The translations under genes and the position numbers were made by a program. DNA of 64,000 nt from Hippophae tibetana. Taxonomy: Eukaryota; Streptophyta; Magnoliopsida; Rosales; Elaeagnaceae. Within the stretch, counting starts at the first letter, position 1, and every line of letters begins with the position of its first letter. The stretch spans positions 80,026,449-80,090,448 of the forward strand of contig CM072810.1 of the NCBI GenBank assembly GCA_037013495.1, read 5' to 3'. Below the pieces are notes generated by a model that was not told where the DNA came from, did not search any database, and was given only the letters and a program-made list of their open reading frames with translations. Positions 15,126 to 26,812 of the stretch are shown here, in pieces.

Positions 15126-18100
15126 TTTTGAATAAAATCGAAAGTAAGTAAAACGGAAATGGTGTGACAATAACATTAAAACCTTGCTAAGTGATGTAAA
15201 CGATGCCATTTGTGTTCAAAAATGAGGTTGCAAATTTAGGAATATTAATATTTTGTTAGTCTATACAATATGTGATTTGAAATATTGTCATTCTAGTGTC
15301 AATAACCAAGTAAACAATTATCGTAGTTAATAGTTGGAACTCTTATGTATCAAATGTTTTCTTGTTTTTCAAAATGTGAGAAGTATTCCCTTCTTTTTCT
15401 CTTCGCCTGTATTTTTTAAAGAATAGAGATTGATTCAATAAATTAATAAATAACCCTTGGTCGAACCAATATCTACTTTATAGCTCTTTTGAATAAAACC
15501 GAAAGGAAGTAAAATGGAAATGATGCAACAAAACGTTTAAACCCTATTTAAGTGACGTAAACGATGGAATTTGTGTACAAAAATTAGTTTCCAAAGCAAG
15601 GAAAATTAATATTGTGTGAATCTATACGATCTTCAATTTGATATATTATAATAGTCGTTTAAATACACGAGTACAAGATAATCGTAGTGAATAGTTGCGA
15701 CACATATTTATTAATTTTTTTTGTTGTTTTTGAAAATGTGAATTGTATCCATCTTATTTTTCTTTCTCTTATATTTTTTAAAGAATATAGATTGAATGAA
15801 TACAATAATAAATAACCCTTGGTGGGCACCAATATCTTCATTACAGCTCTTTTGAATAAAATCGAAAGTAAGTAAAACGGAAATGGTGTGACAAAAACAT
15901 TAAAACCTTTCTAAGTGATGTAAATGATTCCATTTGTGTTCAAAAATGAGGTTCCAAATCAAGGAATATTAATATTGTGATAGTCTATACAATCTGTGAT
16001 TTGATATATTGTAATTCTTGTGTCGATAACCAAGTAAACAATTATCGTAGTTAATAGTTGGAAGTCATATTTATCAAATGTTTTGTTGTTTTTCAAAATG
16101 TGAGCAGTATTCCCTTATTTTTCCCTTCTCTTATATTTTTAAAGAATAGAGATTGATTGAATAAATTAATAAATAACCCTTGGTCGGACCCAATTTCTAA
16201 TTTATAGCTGTTTTGAATAAAACCGAAATTAAGTAAAACGGAAATGTTGCAACAAAACGTTTAAACCCTAATTAAGTGACGTAAACGATGGAATTTGTGT
16301 ACAAAAATGAGTTTCCAAAGCAAGGAAAATTAATATTGTGTGAATATATACGATCTTCAATTTGATATATTATAATAGTCGTTTCAATACGAGAGTACAA
16401 GATTAACTTAGTGAATAGTTGCGACACATATTTATTAATTTTTTTTGTTGTTTTTGAAAATGTGAATAGTATCCATTTTATTTTTCTTTCTCTTATATTT
16501 TTGAAAGAATATAGATTGAATGAAAACAATAATAAATAACCCTTCATGGGCACGAATACCTTCATTATAGCTCTTTTGAATAAAATCGAAAGTAAGTAAA
16601 ACGGAAATGGTGTGACAATAACATTAAAACCTTGCTAAGTGATGTAAACGATGCCATTTGTGTTCAAAAATGAGGTTGCAAATTTAGGAATATTAATATT
16701 TTGTTAGTCTACACAATATGTGATTTGAAATATTGTAATTCTAGTGTCGATAACCGAGTAAACAATTATCGCAGTTAATTGTTGGAACTCTTATGTATCA
16801 AATGTTTTCTTGTTTTTCAAAATGTGAGCAGTATTCCCTTCTTTTTCTCTTCGCCTGTTTTTTTTAAAGAATAGAGATTGATTGAATAAATTAATAAATA
16901 ACCCTTGGTCGGAACCACTATCTACTTTATAGCTCTTATGAATAAAACTGAAAGGAAGTAAAATGGAAATGTTGCAACAAAAGGTTTAAACCCTATTTAA
17001 TTGCTGTAAAAGACGGAATTTGTTTACAAAAATGAGTATCCAAAGCATGGAAAATTAATATTTTGTGAATCTATACGATCTTCAATTTGATGTAATATAA
17101 TTGTCGTTTCAATACACGAGTACAAGATTATCGTAGTGAATAGTTGCGACACATATTTATTAAATTGTTTGTTGTTTTTGAAAATGTGAATAGTATCCAT
17201 TTTATTTTTCTTTCTCTTATATTTTTTTCAAGAATATAGATTGAATGAAAACAATAATAAATAACCCTTGGTTGGCACCAATATCTTCATTACAGCTCTT
17301 TTGAATAAAATCCAAAGTAAGTAAAACGGAAATGGTGTGACAATAACATTAAAACCTTTCTAAGTGATGTAAATGATGCCATTTGTGTTCAAAAATGAGG
17401 TTCCAAATCAAGGAATATTAATATTGTGTTAGTCTATACAATCTGTGATTTGATATATTGTAATTCATGTGTCGATAACCAAGTAAACAATTATCGTAGT
17501 TAATAGTTGGAAGTCATATTTATCAAATATTTAATTGTTTTTCAAAATGTGAGGAGTATTCCCTTTTTTTTCTCCTCTCTTATATTTTTTAAAGAATAGA
17601 GATTGATTAAATAAATTAATAAATAACCGTTTGTCGGAACCAATATCTACTTAATAGCTCTTTTGAATAAAACCGAAAGGAAGTAAAATGGAAATGATGC
17701 AACAAAACGTTTAAACCCTATTTAAGTGACGTAAACAATGGAATTTGTGTACAAAAATGAGTTTCCAAAGCAAGGAAAATTAATATTGTGTGAATCTATA
17801 CGATCTTCAATTTGATATATTATAATAGTCGTTTCAATACACGAGTACAAGATAATCGTAGTGAATAGTTGCGACACATATTTATTAATTTTTTTTGTTG
17901 TTTTTGAAAATGTGAATAGTATCCATTTTATTTTTCTTTCTCTTATATTTTTTAAAGAATATAGATTGAATGAAAACAATAATAAAAGACCATTGTTGGG
18001 CACCAATATCTTCATTACAGCTCTTTTGAATAAAATAGAAAGCAAGTAAAACCGAAATGGTGTGACAAAAACATGAAAACCTTTCTAAGTGATGTAAATG

Positions 18101-21100
18101 ATTCCATTTGTGTTCAAAAATGAGGTTCCAAATCAAGGAATATTAATATTGTGATAGTCTATACAATCTGTGATTTGATATATTGTAATTCTTGTGTCGA
18201 TAACCAAGTAAACAATTATCGTAGTTAATAGTTGGAAGTCATATTTATCAAATGTTTTGTTGTTTTTCAAAATGTGAGTAGTATTCCCTTATTTTTCCCT
18301 TCTCTTATATTTTTTAAAGAATAGAGATTGATTGAATAAATTAATAAATAACCCTTGGTCGGACCCAATTTCTAATTTATAGCTGTTTTGAATAAAACCG
18401 AAATTAAGTAAAACGGAAATGTTGCAACAAAAAGTTTAAACCCTAATTAAGTGACGTAAAAGACGGAATTTGTTTACAAAAATGAGTATCCAAAGCATGA
18501 AAAATTAATATTTTGTGAATCTATACGATCTTCAATTTGATGTAATATAATTGTTGTTTCAATACAGGTGTACAAGATTAACGTAGTGAATTTTTGCGAC
18601 ACATATTTATTAATTTTTTTTGTTGTTTTTGAAAATGTGAATAGTATCCATTTTATTTTTATTTCTCTTATATTTTTTAAAGAATATAGATTGAATGAAA
18701 ACAATAATAAAAGACCATTGTTGGGCACCAATATCTTCATTACAGCTCTTTTGAATAAAATAGAAAGCAAGTAAAACGGAAATGGTGTGACCAAAACATT
18801 AAAACCTTGCTAAGTGATGTAAATGATGCCATTTGTGTTCAAAAATGAGGTTCCAAATCAAGGTATATTAATATTGTGTTAGTCTATACAATATATGATT
18901 TGATATATTGTAATTCTTATGTCTATAACAGAGTAAACAATAATCGTAGTTAATAGATGTAACTCATATTTATCAAATGTTTTGTTGTTTTTGAAAATGT
19001 GAGGAGTATTCCATTCTTTTTCTCCTCTCTTATATTTTTTAAAGAATAGAGATTCATTAAATAAATTAATAAATAACCCTTTTTAGGAACCAATATCTAC
19101 TTAATAGCTCTTTTGAATAAAACCGAAAGGAAGTAAAATGGAAATGATGCAACAAAACGTTTAAACCCTATTTAAGTGACGTAAACAATGGAATTTGTGT
19201 ACAAAAATGAGTTTCCAAAGCTAGGAAAATTAATATTGTGTGAATCTATACGATCTTCAATTTGATATATTATAATAGTCGTTTCAATACACGAGTACAA
19301 GATAATCGTAGTGAATATTTGCGACACATATTTATTAATTTTTTTTGTTGTTTTTGAAAATGTGAATTGTATCCATTTTATTTTTCTTTCTCTTATATTT
19401 TTTAAAGAATATAGATTGAATGAAAACAATAATAAATAACCCTTGGTGGGCACCAATATCTTCATTACAGCTCTTTTGAATAAAATCGAAAGTAAGTAAA
19501 ACGGAAATGGTGTGACAAAAACATTAAAACCTTTCTAGGTGATGTAAATGATTCCATTTGTGTTCAAAAATGAGGTTCCAAATCAACGAATATTAATATT
19601 GTGATAGTCTATACAATCTGTGATTTGATATATTGTAATTCTTGTGTCGATAACCAAGTAAACAATTATCGTAGTTAATAGTTGGAAGTCATATTTATCA
19701 AATGTTTTGTTGTTTTTCAAAATGTGAGTAGTATTCCCTTATTTTTCCCTTCTCTTATATTTTTTAAAGAATAGAGATTGATTGAATAAATTAATAAATA
19801 ACCCTTGGTCGGACCCAATTTCTAATTTATAGCTGTTTTGAATAAAACCGAAATTAAGTAAAACGGAAATGTTGCAACAAAACGTTTAAATCCTAATTAA
19901 GTGACGTAAACGATGGAATTTGTGTACAAAAATGAGTTTCCAAAGCAAGGAAAATTAATATTGTGTGAATCTATACGATCTTCAATTTGATATATTATAA
20001 TAGTCGTTTCAATACACGAGTACAAGATTAACGTAGTGAATTTTTGCGACACATATTTATTAATTTTTTTGTTGTTTTTGAAAATGTGAATAGTATCCAT
20101 TTTATTTTTCTTTCTCTTATATTTTTGAAAGAATATAGATTGAATGAAAACAATAATAAATAACCCTTCATGGGCACGAATACCTTCATTATAGCTCTTT
20201 TGAATAAAATCGAAAGTAAGTAAAACGAAAATGGTGTGACAATAACATTAAAACCTTGCTAAGTGATGTAAACGATGCCATTTGTGTTCAAAAATGAGGT
20301 TGCAAATTTAGGAATATTAATATTTTGTTAGTCTATACAATATGTGATTTGAAATATTGTAATTCTAGTGTCGATAACCGAGTAAACAATTATCGCAGTT
20401 AATAGTTAGAACTCTTATGTATCAAATGTTTTCTTGTTTTTCAAAATGTGAGCAGTATTCCCTTCTTTTTCTCTTCGCCTGTATTTTTTAAAGAATGAAG
20501 ATTGATTGAATAAATTAATAAATAACCCCTGGTCAGAACCAATATCAAATTTATAGCTCTTTTGAATAAAACCGAAAGGACATAAAACGGAAATGTTGCA
20601 ACAAAAAGTTTAAACCCTATTTAAGTGACTTAAACGATGGAATTTGTGTACAAAATTGAGTTTCTAAAGCAAGGAAAATTAATATTGTGTGAATCTATAC
20701 GATCTTCAATTTGATATATTATAATAGTCGTTTCAATACACGAGTACAAGATTATCGTAGTGAATAGTTGCGACACATATTTATTAATTTTTTTGTTGTT
20801 TTTGAAAATGTGAATAGTATCCATTTTATTTTTCTTTCTCTTATATTTTTTAAAGAATATAGATTGAATGAAAACAATAATAAATAACCCTTCGTTGGCA
20901 CGAATACCTTCATTATAGCTCTTTTGAATAAAATCGAAAGTAAGTAAAACGGAAATGGTGTGACAATAACATTAAAACCTTGCTAAGTGATGTAAACGAT
21001 GCCATTTGTGTTCAAAAATGAGGTTGCAAATTTAGGAATATTAATATTTTGTTAGTCTATACAATATGTTATTTGAAATATTGTAATTCTAGTGTCGATA

Positions 21101-21967
21101 ACCGAGTAAACAATTATCGCAGTTAATTGTTGGAACTCTTATGTATCAAATGTTTTCTTGTTTTTCAAAATGTGAGCAGTATTCCCTTCTTTTTCTCTTC
21201 GCTTGTATTTTTTAAAGAATAGAGATTGATTGAATAAATTAATAAATAACCCTTGGTCGGAACCACTATCTACTTTATAGCTCTTATGAATAAAACCGAA
21301 AGGAAGTAAAATGGAAATGTTGCAAAAAAAGGTTTAAACGCTATTTAAGTGACGTAAAAGACGGAATTTGTTTACAAAAATGAGTATCCAAAGCATGAAA
21401 AATTAATATTTTGTGAATCTATACGATCTTCAATTTGATGTAATATAATTGTCGTTTCAATACACGAGTACAAGATTATCGTAGTGAATAGTTGCGACAC
21501 ATATTTATTAAATTGTTTGTTGTTTTTGAAAATGTGAATTGTATCCATTTTATTTTTCTTTCTCTTATATTTTTTTCAAGAATATAGATTGAATAAAAAC
21601 AATAATAAATAACCCTTGGTTGGCACCAATATCTTCATTACAGCTCTTTTGAATAAAATCCAAAGTAAGTAAAACGGAAATGGTGTGACAATAACATTAA
21701 AACCTTTCTAAGTGATGTAAATGATGCCATTTGTGTTCAAAAATGAGGTTCCAAATCAAGGAATAGTAATATTGTGTTAGTCTATACAATCTGTGATTTG
21801 ATATATTGTAATTCTTGTGTCGATAACCAAGTAAACAATTATCGTAGTTAATAGTTGGAAGTCATATTTATCAAATATTTTATTGTTTTTCAAAATGTGA
21901 GGAGTATTCCCTTCTTTTTCTCCTCTCTTATATTTTTTAAAGAATAGAGATTGATTAAATAAATTAA

Positions 21968-21970
21968 TAA
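21968..21970. repeat. Left target-site duplication (TAA) of the CACTA element
   Basis: TAA directly precedes CACTACTACA; the same TAA follows the right end at 31346-31348. Removing the element and one TAA restores ATTAATAAATAACCG, exactly the sequence of intact monomers near 17615, 33515 and 36415. Confidence 0.93.
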
Positions 21971-21999
21971 CACTACTACAAAAAGGGGTATATAAGTCG
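21971..21999 (+). repeat. Left terminal inverted repeat of the CACTA element
   Basis: This 29-bp end begins CACTACTACAAAAAGGGGTA. It matches the reverse complement of 31317-31345 except at positions 12 and 23. CACTA termini are the cleavage sites for the element's transposase. Confidence 0.93.
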
Positions 22000-22005
22000 A
22001 TGTCT

Positions 22006-22163
22006 AAAGTCGGTTTTTTCTAAAAACCGACTTTGAATGAATTTAAAGTCGGTTGTCCACGTCAACCGACGCTATCCACGTAACGTAGCGTCGGTTGACG
22101 TGGACAACCGACGCTATCCACGTAACGTAGCGTCGGTTGACGTGGACAACCGACGCTATCCAC
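22006..22163. repeat. Left subterminal palindromic repeats (42-bp unit)
   Basis: A 29-bp palindrome (22006-22034) with AAAGTCGG and CCGACTTT arms is followed by GTCGGTT...AACCGAC palindromes of 23 bp at about 22048, 22090 and 22132. The last three are joined by a GCTATCCACGTAACGTAGC spacer, giving a 42-bp unit. In En/Spm-type elements, short subterminal motifs repeated in both orientations bind the element's accessory protein (TNPA/TNP1). By analogy these are candidate binding sites. They are CG-rich in a very AT-rich setting, so they are also likely methylation targets. Confidence 0.88.
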
Positions 22164-22328
22164 CTAATATATGCCCTAACATCTCATTTAGTACGCAGAG
22201 TTCTAGTTTTCGATCTGCTTCTTCCTCTCCTTTCCTCACTCGAGTCACTTTTCTCCCACAATCTTAACCGTGCGCCACCTTCGTTCTACATTTCCGGCCA
22301 CCTCCAACCACCATTTGAACGGACGTTT
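22164..22328 (+). promoter_or_regulatory. Candidate promoter and 5' untranslated exon of the CACTA transcript
   Basis: Just inside the subterminal repeats is a TATA-like TAATATATG (about 22165-22173), followed by a C/T-rich leader. It ends at a good donor site, GTAAGT, at 22329. A reading frame at 22037-22267 overlaps the palindromic repeats and has no domain, so I treat it as accidental. The transcription start cannot be fixed from sequence. Confidence 0.35.
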
Positions 22329-23203
22329 GTAAGTTTTCTCTTCTCACAATATTATCTGTCAGTTCTTCTTTTTTTAATAGCAAAATGTTAAAATCTGCGT
22401 ATGGGTATTCCATTGATTAATTCCCGAAATATGAATGTTCTTTGTCTTAATTTGGAGTGCAATATTTCGTGCAGATTTTAACTTACAATATTTCGTGCAA
22501 TATTTCGTGCAATATTTCGTGCAGATTTTAAAATCTCACAATATTTCGTGCAATATGTCTTAATTCTTTATTTCATTTTTAATAAAATGGGATGATCCAA
22601 GGCTAATCTTAACTTATATAAGTAAGAGTTAAAAACTAGAGGTTGTGATAATTTGTAAAATACATATGCTTGTGACAAGTAGGATAAATCAAAAAGGGTT
22701 TGTGATCTATTATTATTAATATTACCAAGTGACTTTTTTATAGTCGAAATAAAGTGAACAGCGTTTAATTTGTGCTAATTTATCAGCGTGTAAATGTATT
22801 TCGTTAATCAAACAACGTATTTTTGTATAAATTTTTGATTTAGTTATGTTTTTTTGTTTGCTTGTAATAATAATGTTTGAATTATTACTTGTATGTATTC
22901 AATAATATGTGAAATGTTTTGTGGGTTTGCGTGGATAAATTTATACGTATAATTAATATTACTTTGTAATTATGATATAGTAACATGCTTAGAAATTAGA
23001 ATCAACCGCGTGATTGGTTTTTATATATATATTCATGAAACATGAACTGCTTATTTTTTAATTTGTATATAAATGGTTTTGTAAAATGATTAAAATGATA
23101 ACTATTTTGCATTATGTATGTTTTGATATATATTCTAATAATTAGGAAATTTATATATAATAATACATAATTAAGTAATATGTTTAATTAATGTCATTAA
23201 TAG
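22329..23203 (+). other. Probable 5'-UTR intron upstream of the transposase
   Basis: A GTAAGT donor at 22329 and an ATTAATAG acceptor ending at 23203, three bases before the transposase ATG, bound about 875 bp of AT-rich non-coding sequence. It contains a cluster of a 12-13-bp repeat at 22460-22556. A leader intron is common in plant transposase genes; here it is inferred only from splice-site quality and the lack of coding sequence. Confidence 0.45.
22460..22556. repeat. Short tandem repeat (C)AATATTTCGTG in the leader intron
   Basis: Five full copies of CAATATTTCGTG occur in about 100 bp, three of them directly adjacent, with two copies of a GCAGATTTTAA block between. A further partial copy ends in CAATATGTC. 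No function is evident. Confidence 0.8.
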
Positions 23204-23206
23204 AAA

Positions 23207-26200
23207 ATGGACAAATCTTGGATGTCAAAGTGTAGAATTGAGCAAGACTATATTTCTGGAGTTGAAAGTTTCATGGAATTTGCTTGTAGAACTAGTAATA
23301 CTGGAAGTAGTATGATTCGATGCCCATGCGTTAAATGTAAAAATGAGCGATTTCATGAATTTGATGAGGTTAAGTATCACCTTATCCGTAATGGTATTCT
23401 ATTGAGCTATAAATGTTGGTATTATCATGGAGAAAATATTGATAATACTCATGGAGAAAAGTATAATAAGAATGTGGGTGGATTACATACATCATATCAT
23501 AATGTACAGACAGAAAATATGTTTCGTGGTGTTGAAGATGAATTACACGGGGATGATCCCGAAACCTTTAATAAACTTATAGAAGATGCCGAAAAACCGT
23601 TGTATCCAAAATGCAAAAAATACACTAAGATGTCAGGATTGGTTCATTTGTACAATGTCAAGGCAAAACATGGTTTTTCTGACAAGGGATTCACAGAATT
23701 ACTAACTCTACTAGTCGATATGTTTCCTGAGGGTATTGAATTGCCATCTTCAATGTATGAAGTGAAGAAATCTCTTAGTCGATTTGGCATGGAATATCAT
23801 AAGATTCACGCTTGTCCTAATGATTGCATTCTTTATAGAAAAGAATATGAGACATTACATGATTGTCCTATGTGTAAAGAATCGAGATGGAAGCATGGTA
23901 CAAATGATACAACACGTAAGAAAGGCGTGCCTGCAAAGGTTCTTTGGTACTTTCCTCCGATCCCTCGCTTTCAAAGGTTGTTCAATAGTAAATATACATC
24001 AAAGATGTTGACTTGGCATTCAGATAATCGATCTGATGATGGGATGCTACGTCATCCTTGTGATTCTCCAAATTGGAAAGTAGTAGATAATTTATCTCCT
24101 CAATTTTCATCTGATCTGCGCAATCTGCGTCTTGCCATTGCTGCTGATGGAATTAATCCACATAGTTCCCTCAGTAGTAGATATAGTTGTTGGCCAGTAA
24201 TTATGGTAACATACAACCTTCCTCCCTGGTTGTGTATGAAAAGAAAATTCATGATGTTAACATTATTGATCTCAGGACCGAAACAACCTGGTGTTGATAT
24301 TGATGTATATTTGCAGCCTCTGATAGATGATTTAAAGACGTTGTGGAATGATGGTGTAAATGTTTACGATGCATATAAAGAAGAATACTTTAACTTGAAG
24401 GGGGTTCTTTTATGGACAATTAATGATTTTCCTGCCTATGGAAACTTATCAGGACATGCAACAAAAGGTTACAAGGGATGTCCTATATGTAGTGATGGAA
24501 CTTCTGCAAAGTATCTTGTTCTCGGACGAAAGATGTCTTATAGAAAACATAGGAGATTTTTGCCATCTGGACACAAGTTTAGATACCAAAAGAAACCGTT
24601 CGATGGTGAAGAAGATCATGATCATGCAACTCGACCTTTGCGAGGTATTGAGATATTAAGGCAATTGAATGGGATGACATTCAAACGATATGGAAAGATG
24701 AAAAAAAAACTCACCAAGTCTGGGAAACGAAGGAGGTCAACTAATGAAATTGGTGAAAATGAAAAAGATTTTGAACCGAATGGTTGTTGGAAAAAAAAAT
24801 CAATATTTTGGGAATTGCCTTATTGGAAAGACCTACACATTCGTCACATCTTAGATGTCATGCACATTGAGAAGAATGTATGTGAAAGCTTGATTGGCAC
24901 TTTACTTAATATACCTGGAAAAACAAAGGATGGCATTAAAGCAAGATTGGATTTAAAGAAACTAGGCATACGACCTGAATTGGAACCAAGGGTGGAAAAT
25001 GATAAGAATCGAACATACTTGCCACCAGCATCATATACAATGTCAACAAAAGAGAAGGATGTGTTTTGTAAATGTTTGGAAGGTGTGAAAGTTCCTGATG
25101 GTTACTCATCCAACTTAAGAAATTTTGTGTCTATCACCGATAAGAGACTGTATGGATTGAAATCACGTGACTGTCATATCTTAATGCAACAGTTATTACC
25201 AGTTGCTATTAGATCAATTCTTCCAAAACATGTTCGAATATCAATAATTCGGCTATGTTCATTCTTCAATACCATATGCAAGAAATCTATATCAATTGGC
25301 GAGTTAAATTCTTTACAGAAAGAAATTGTAGAAACTTTGTGTCTAATTGAAAAATATTTTCCTCCTTCTTTCTTCGATATAATGATTCACTTATGTGTTC
25401 ATTTAGTTCGAGAGGTTCAATTATGTGGTCCTACTTACTTAAGGTGGATGTATCCTTTTGAGAGATATATGCAAGTCCTTAAAGGATATGTAAATAATAG
25501 ATATAGACCTGAAGGATGCATGGTGGAATGCTACATTGCTGAAGAGGCCATTGAGTTTTGTTCTGAATACTTTAGTGGTTGCACTGAAATTGGGAATCCT
25601 ACGCACAAGTTATTCTTAGAACGTCACATGATCCAAGTAGGTAACCCTATGCTTGGTGGAAGTAAGAAATTATTTATTGATCGCACTCGATGGGAAAAAG
25701 CACACCGAATCATTTTGGTAAATAATAACGAGGCACAACCGTACATAGAGTAAGTGATGTTCATTGTTTCATCTTTTATTTAACTATTAATGATGATATA
25801 TAACTTAATATATATTTAATAACGTTACAGGATGCATTTAAACTTATTGAAGATCGATCCTCGTTATAAAAAAAAAGGAGGAGAAAAATGGTTGTATGAT
25901 GAACATAAGCGAGAGCTTATTAATTGGTTTCGCAACCACGTAAGTGTCACAAACAAAAAATCATGCATGTATCCTCCTATATATATTCAATGTTTTAAAA
26001 CTTTGCTCTAAACACATTTTGTGTTTTTGTATACATAGATTCGAGGTGAACTCAAGAAACCCAATCATAAAATATCAGAAAGTTTACAATGGCTTGCACA
26101 TGGCCCAAAATTCGATGTCAAATCATTTCATAGTTTCACAATAAATGGATCGAGGTTTACGACTCAAGCTAGGGACAAAGTCCGAGTAAATCAAAATAGT

Positions 26201-26713
26201 GGGGTGCAGATGGTTGCACAAACTATGCAATTTGCCAGTTCAAAAGATGCTAATCCTGTCCTTTCTGATAGAACATATTATGGTATAATACAAGAGATTT
26301 GGGAATTGGATTATGAGGTCTTCCATGAGACAGTATTCTTGTGTGATTGGGTCGAAGATGTTATCAATGTTGGATATAAAATAGATGATTTTGGATTTAC
26401 TCTTGTAAATTTATCCAGGATAAGTCACACAGATGATCCTTTCACGTTAGCACTTCATGCAAAGCAAGTATTTTACGTGAGCGATCAAATTGATCCAATA
26501 TGGTCTGTTGTGTTAACGCCTCCACAAAAGGAGTTTTACCATTGTGATGTTGTAGAAGATGATGACTCTATGCTTGATACATTAACCAATATTAGTAATT
26601 TCTCAAATAAATTGCCTAATGTACGTGATGATCTAATTGATGATGATGATTCTTCGACATGGACTCGTAGTGATTGTGAAGGAATATATGTATACGATCA
26701 ACAACCTAATTAA
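23207..26713 (+). CDS. TNP2: TNP2-type CACTA transposase (3 coding exons, 1108 aa)
   Basis: Catalyses excision and insertion of the element by binding and cutting its ends in the nucleus. Exons: 23207-25749, 25831-25939 and 26039-26713, joined by GT-AG introns (GTAAGT donors); the frame stays open to TAA at 26711. Domains seen: an N-terminal Transpos_assoc-like region (about 1-77, with the C-P-C-x-x-C cluster at 39-44); a Transposase_21/TNP2 core (about 195-560) with HACPNDC and CPMCK zinc-ligand-like motifs (201-223); then ADGINP (D314), NDFPAYG (D407) and LDVMHIEKN (D550, E555), which are the conserved acidic positions of the family and plausible DDE catalytic residues. A DUF4218-like region follows (about 655-790, with WMYPFERYM), and a DUF4216-like C-terminus starts near Y964. 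The tail is acidic. Length and order fit complete family members. The ATG follows a likely leader-intron acceptor and begins MDKSWM, the usual start. No truncation was found. Confidence 0.95.
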
Positions 26714-26812
26714 ACATAATGTATGTTCTATATTGTTGTAATAACTCTTGTATATATGTGTGTTCCTAAAATTGTCAATTAATTTATATTTCTCCACTTT
26801 TGCAGATATTTC
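26714..26812 (+). promoter_or_regulatory. 99-bp gap between the two CACTA genes with a splice acceptor
   Basis: Only 99 bp separate the transposase stop from the next ATG. The gap is AT-rich with a pyrimidine tract and CACTTTTGCAG ending at 26805, a good 3' splice site 7 bases before the ATG at 26813. No clear promoter is visible. This arrangement suggests that the second protein is made from an alternatively spliced form of the same transcript, as known for TNPA/TNPD of maize En/Spm. Confidence 0.45.

Larger units (their letters stand above)
1..21970. repeat. Satellite array, left block (about 362-bp monomers, A/B dimer of about 724 bp)
   Basis: The whole stretch is tandem repeat with no other gene content. 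A landmark TTATATTTTTTAAAGAATA recurs about every 360-363 bp (near 20, 379, 740, 1103 and 1463). Two monomer types alternate. Type A continues AGATTGAATGAAAACAATAA; type B continues AGATTGATTGAATAAATTAA and carries a B-specific CGACACATATTTATTAA segment. They share the landmark, an ATAACCCTTGGT-like block and a GAATAAAA[C/T]CGAAAG block, so A and B look like old duplicates of one monomer. Base composition is strongly AT-rich. Satellites of this size are typical of plant centromeric, pericentromeric or subtelomeric heterochromatin; which one cannot be decided here. Short minus-strand reading frames of 60-107 codons recur with the repeat and have no recognisable domain. The array starts before base 1 and is cut by the CACTA element at 21971. 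Confidence 0.97.

Noticed and set aside
1..21970. Many minus-strand open frames of 60-107 codons (for example 4164-4484, 11396-11716 and 17722-18045) that look like a conserved hydrophobic/basic protein family.
   Set aside because: They recur exactly with the satellite period, vary in length with single-base changes, have no domain, and start or stop arbitrarily. Their similarity is explained by repeat homogenisation.
22037..22391. Two small plus-strand frames at the left end of the CACTA element.
   Set aside because: They are built from the palindromic subterminal repeats and the leader, and have no homology I recognise.
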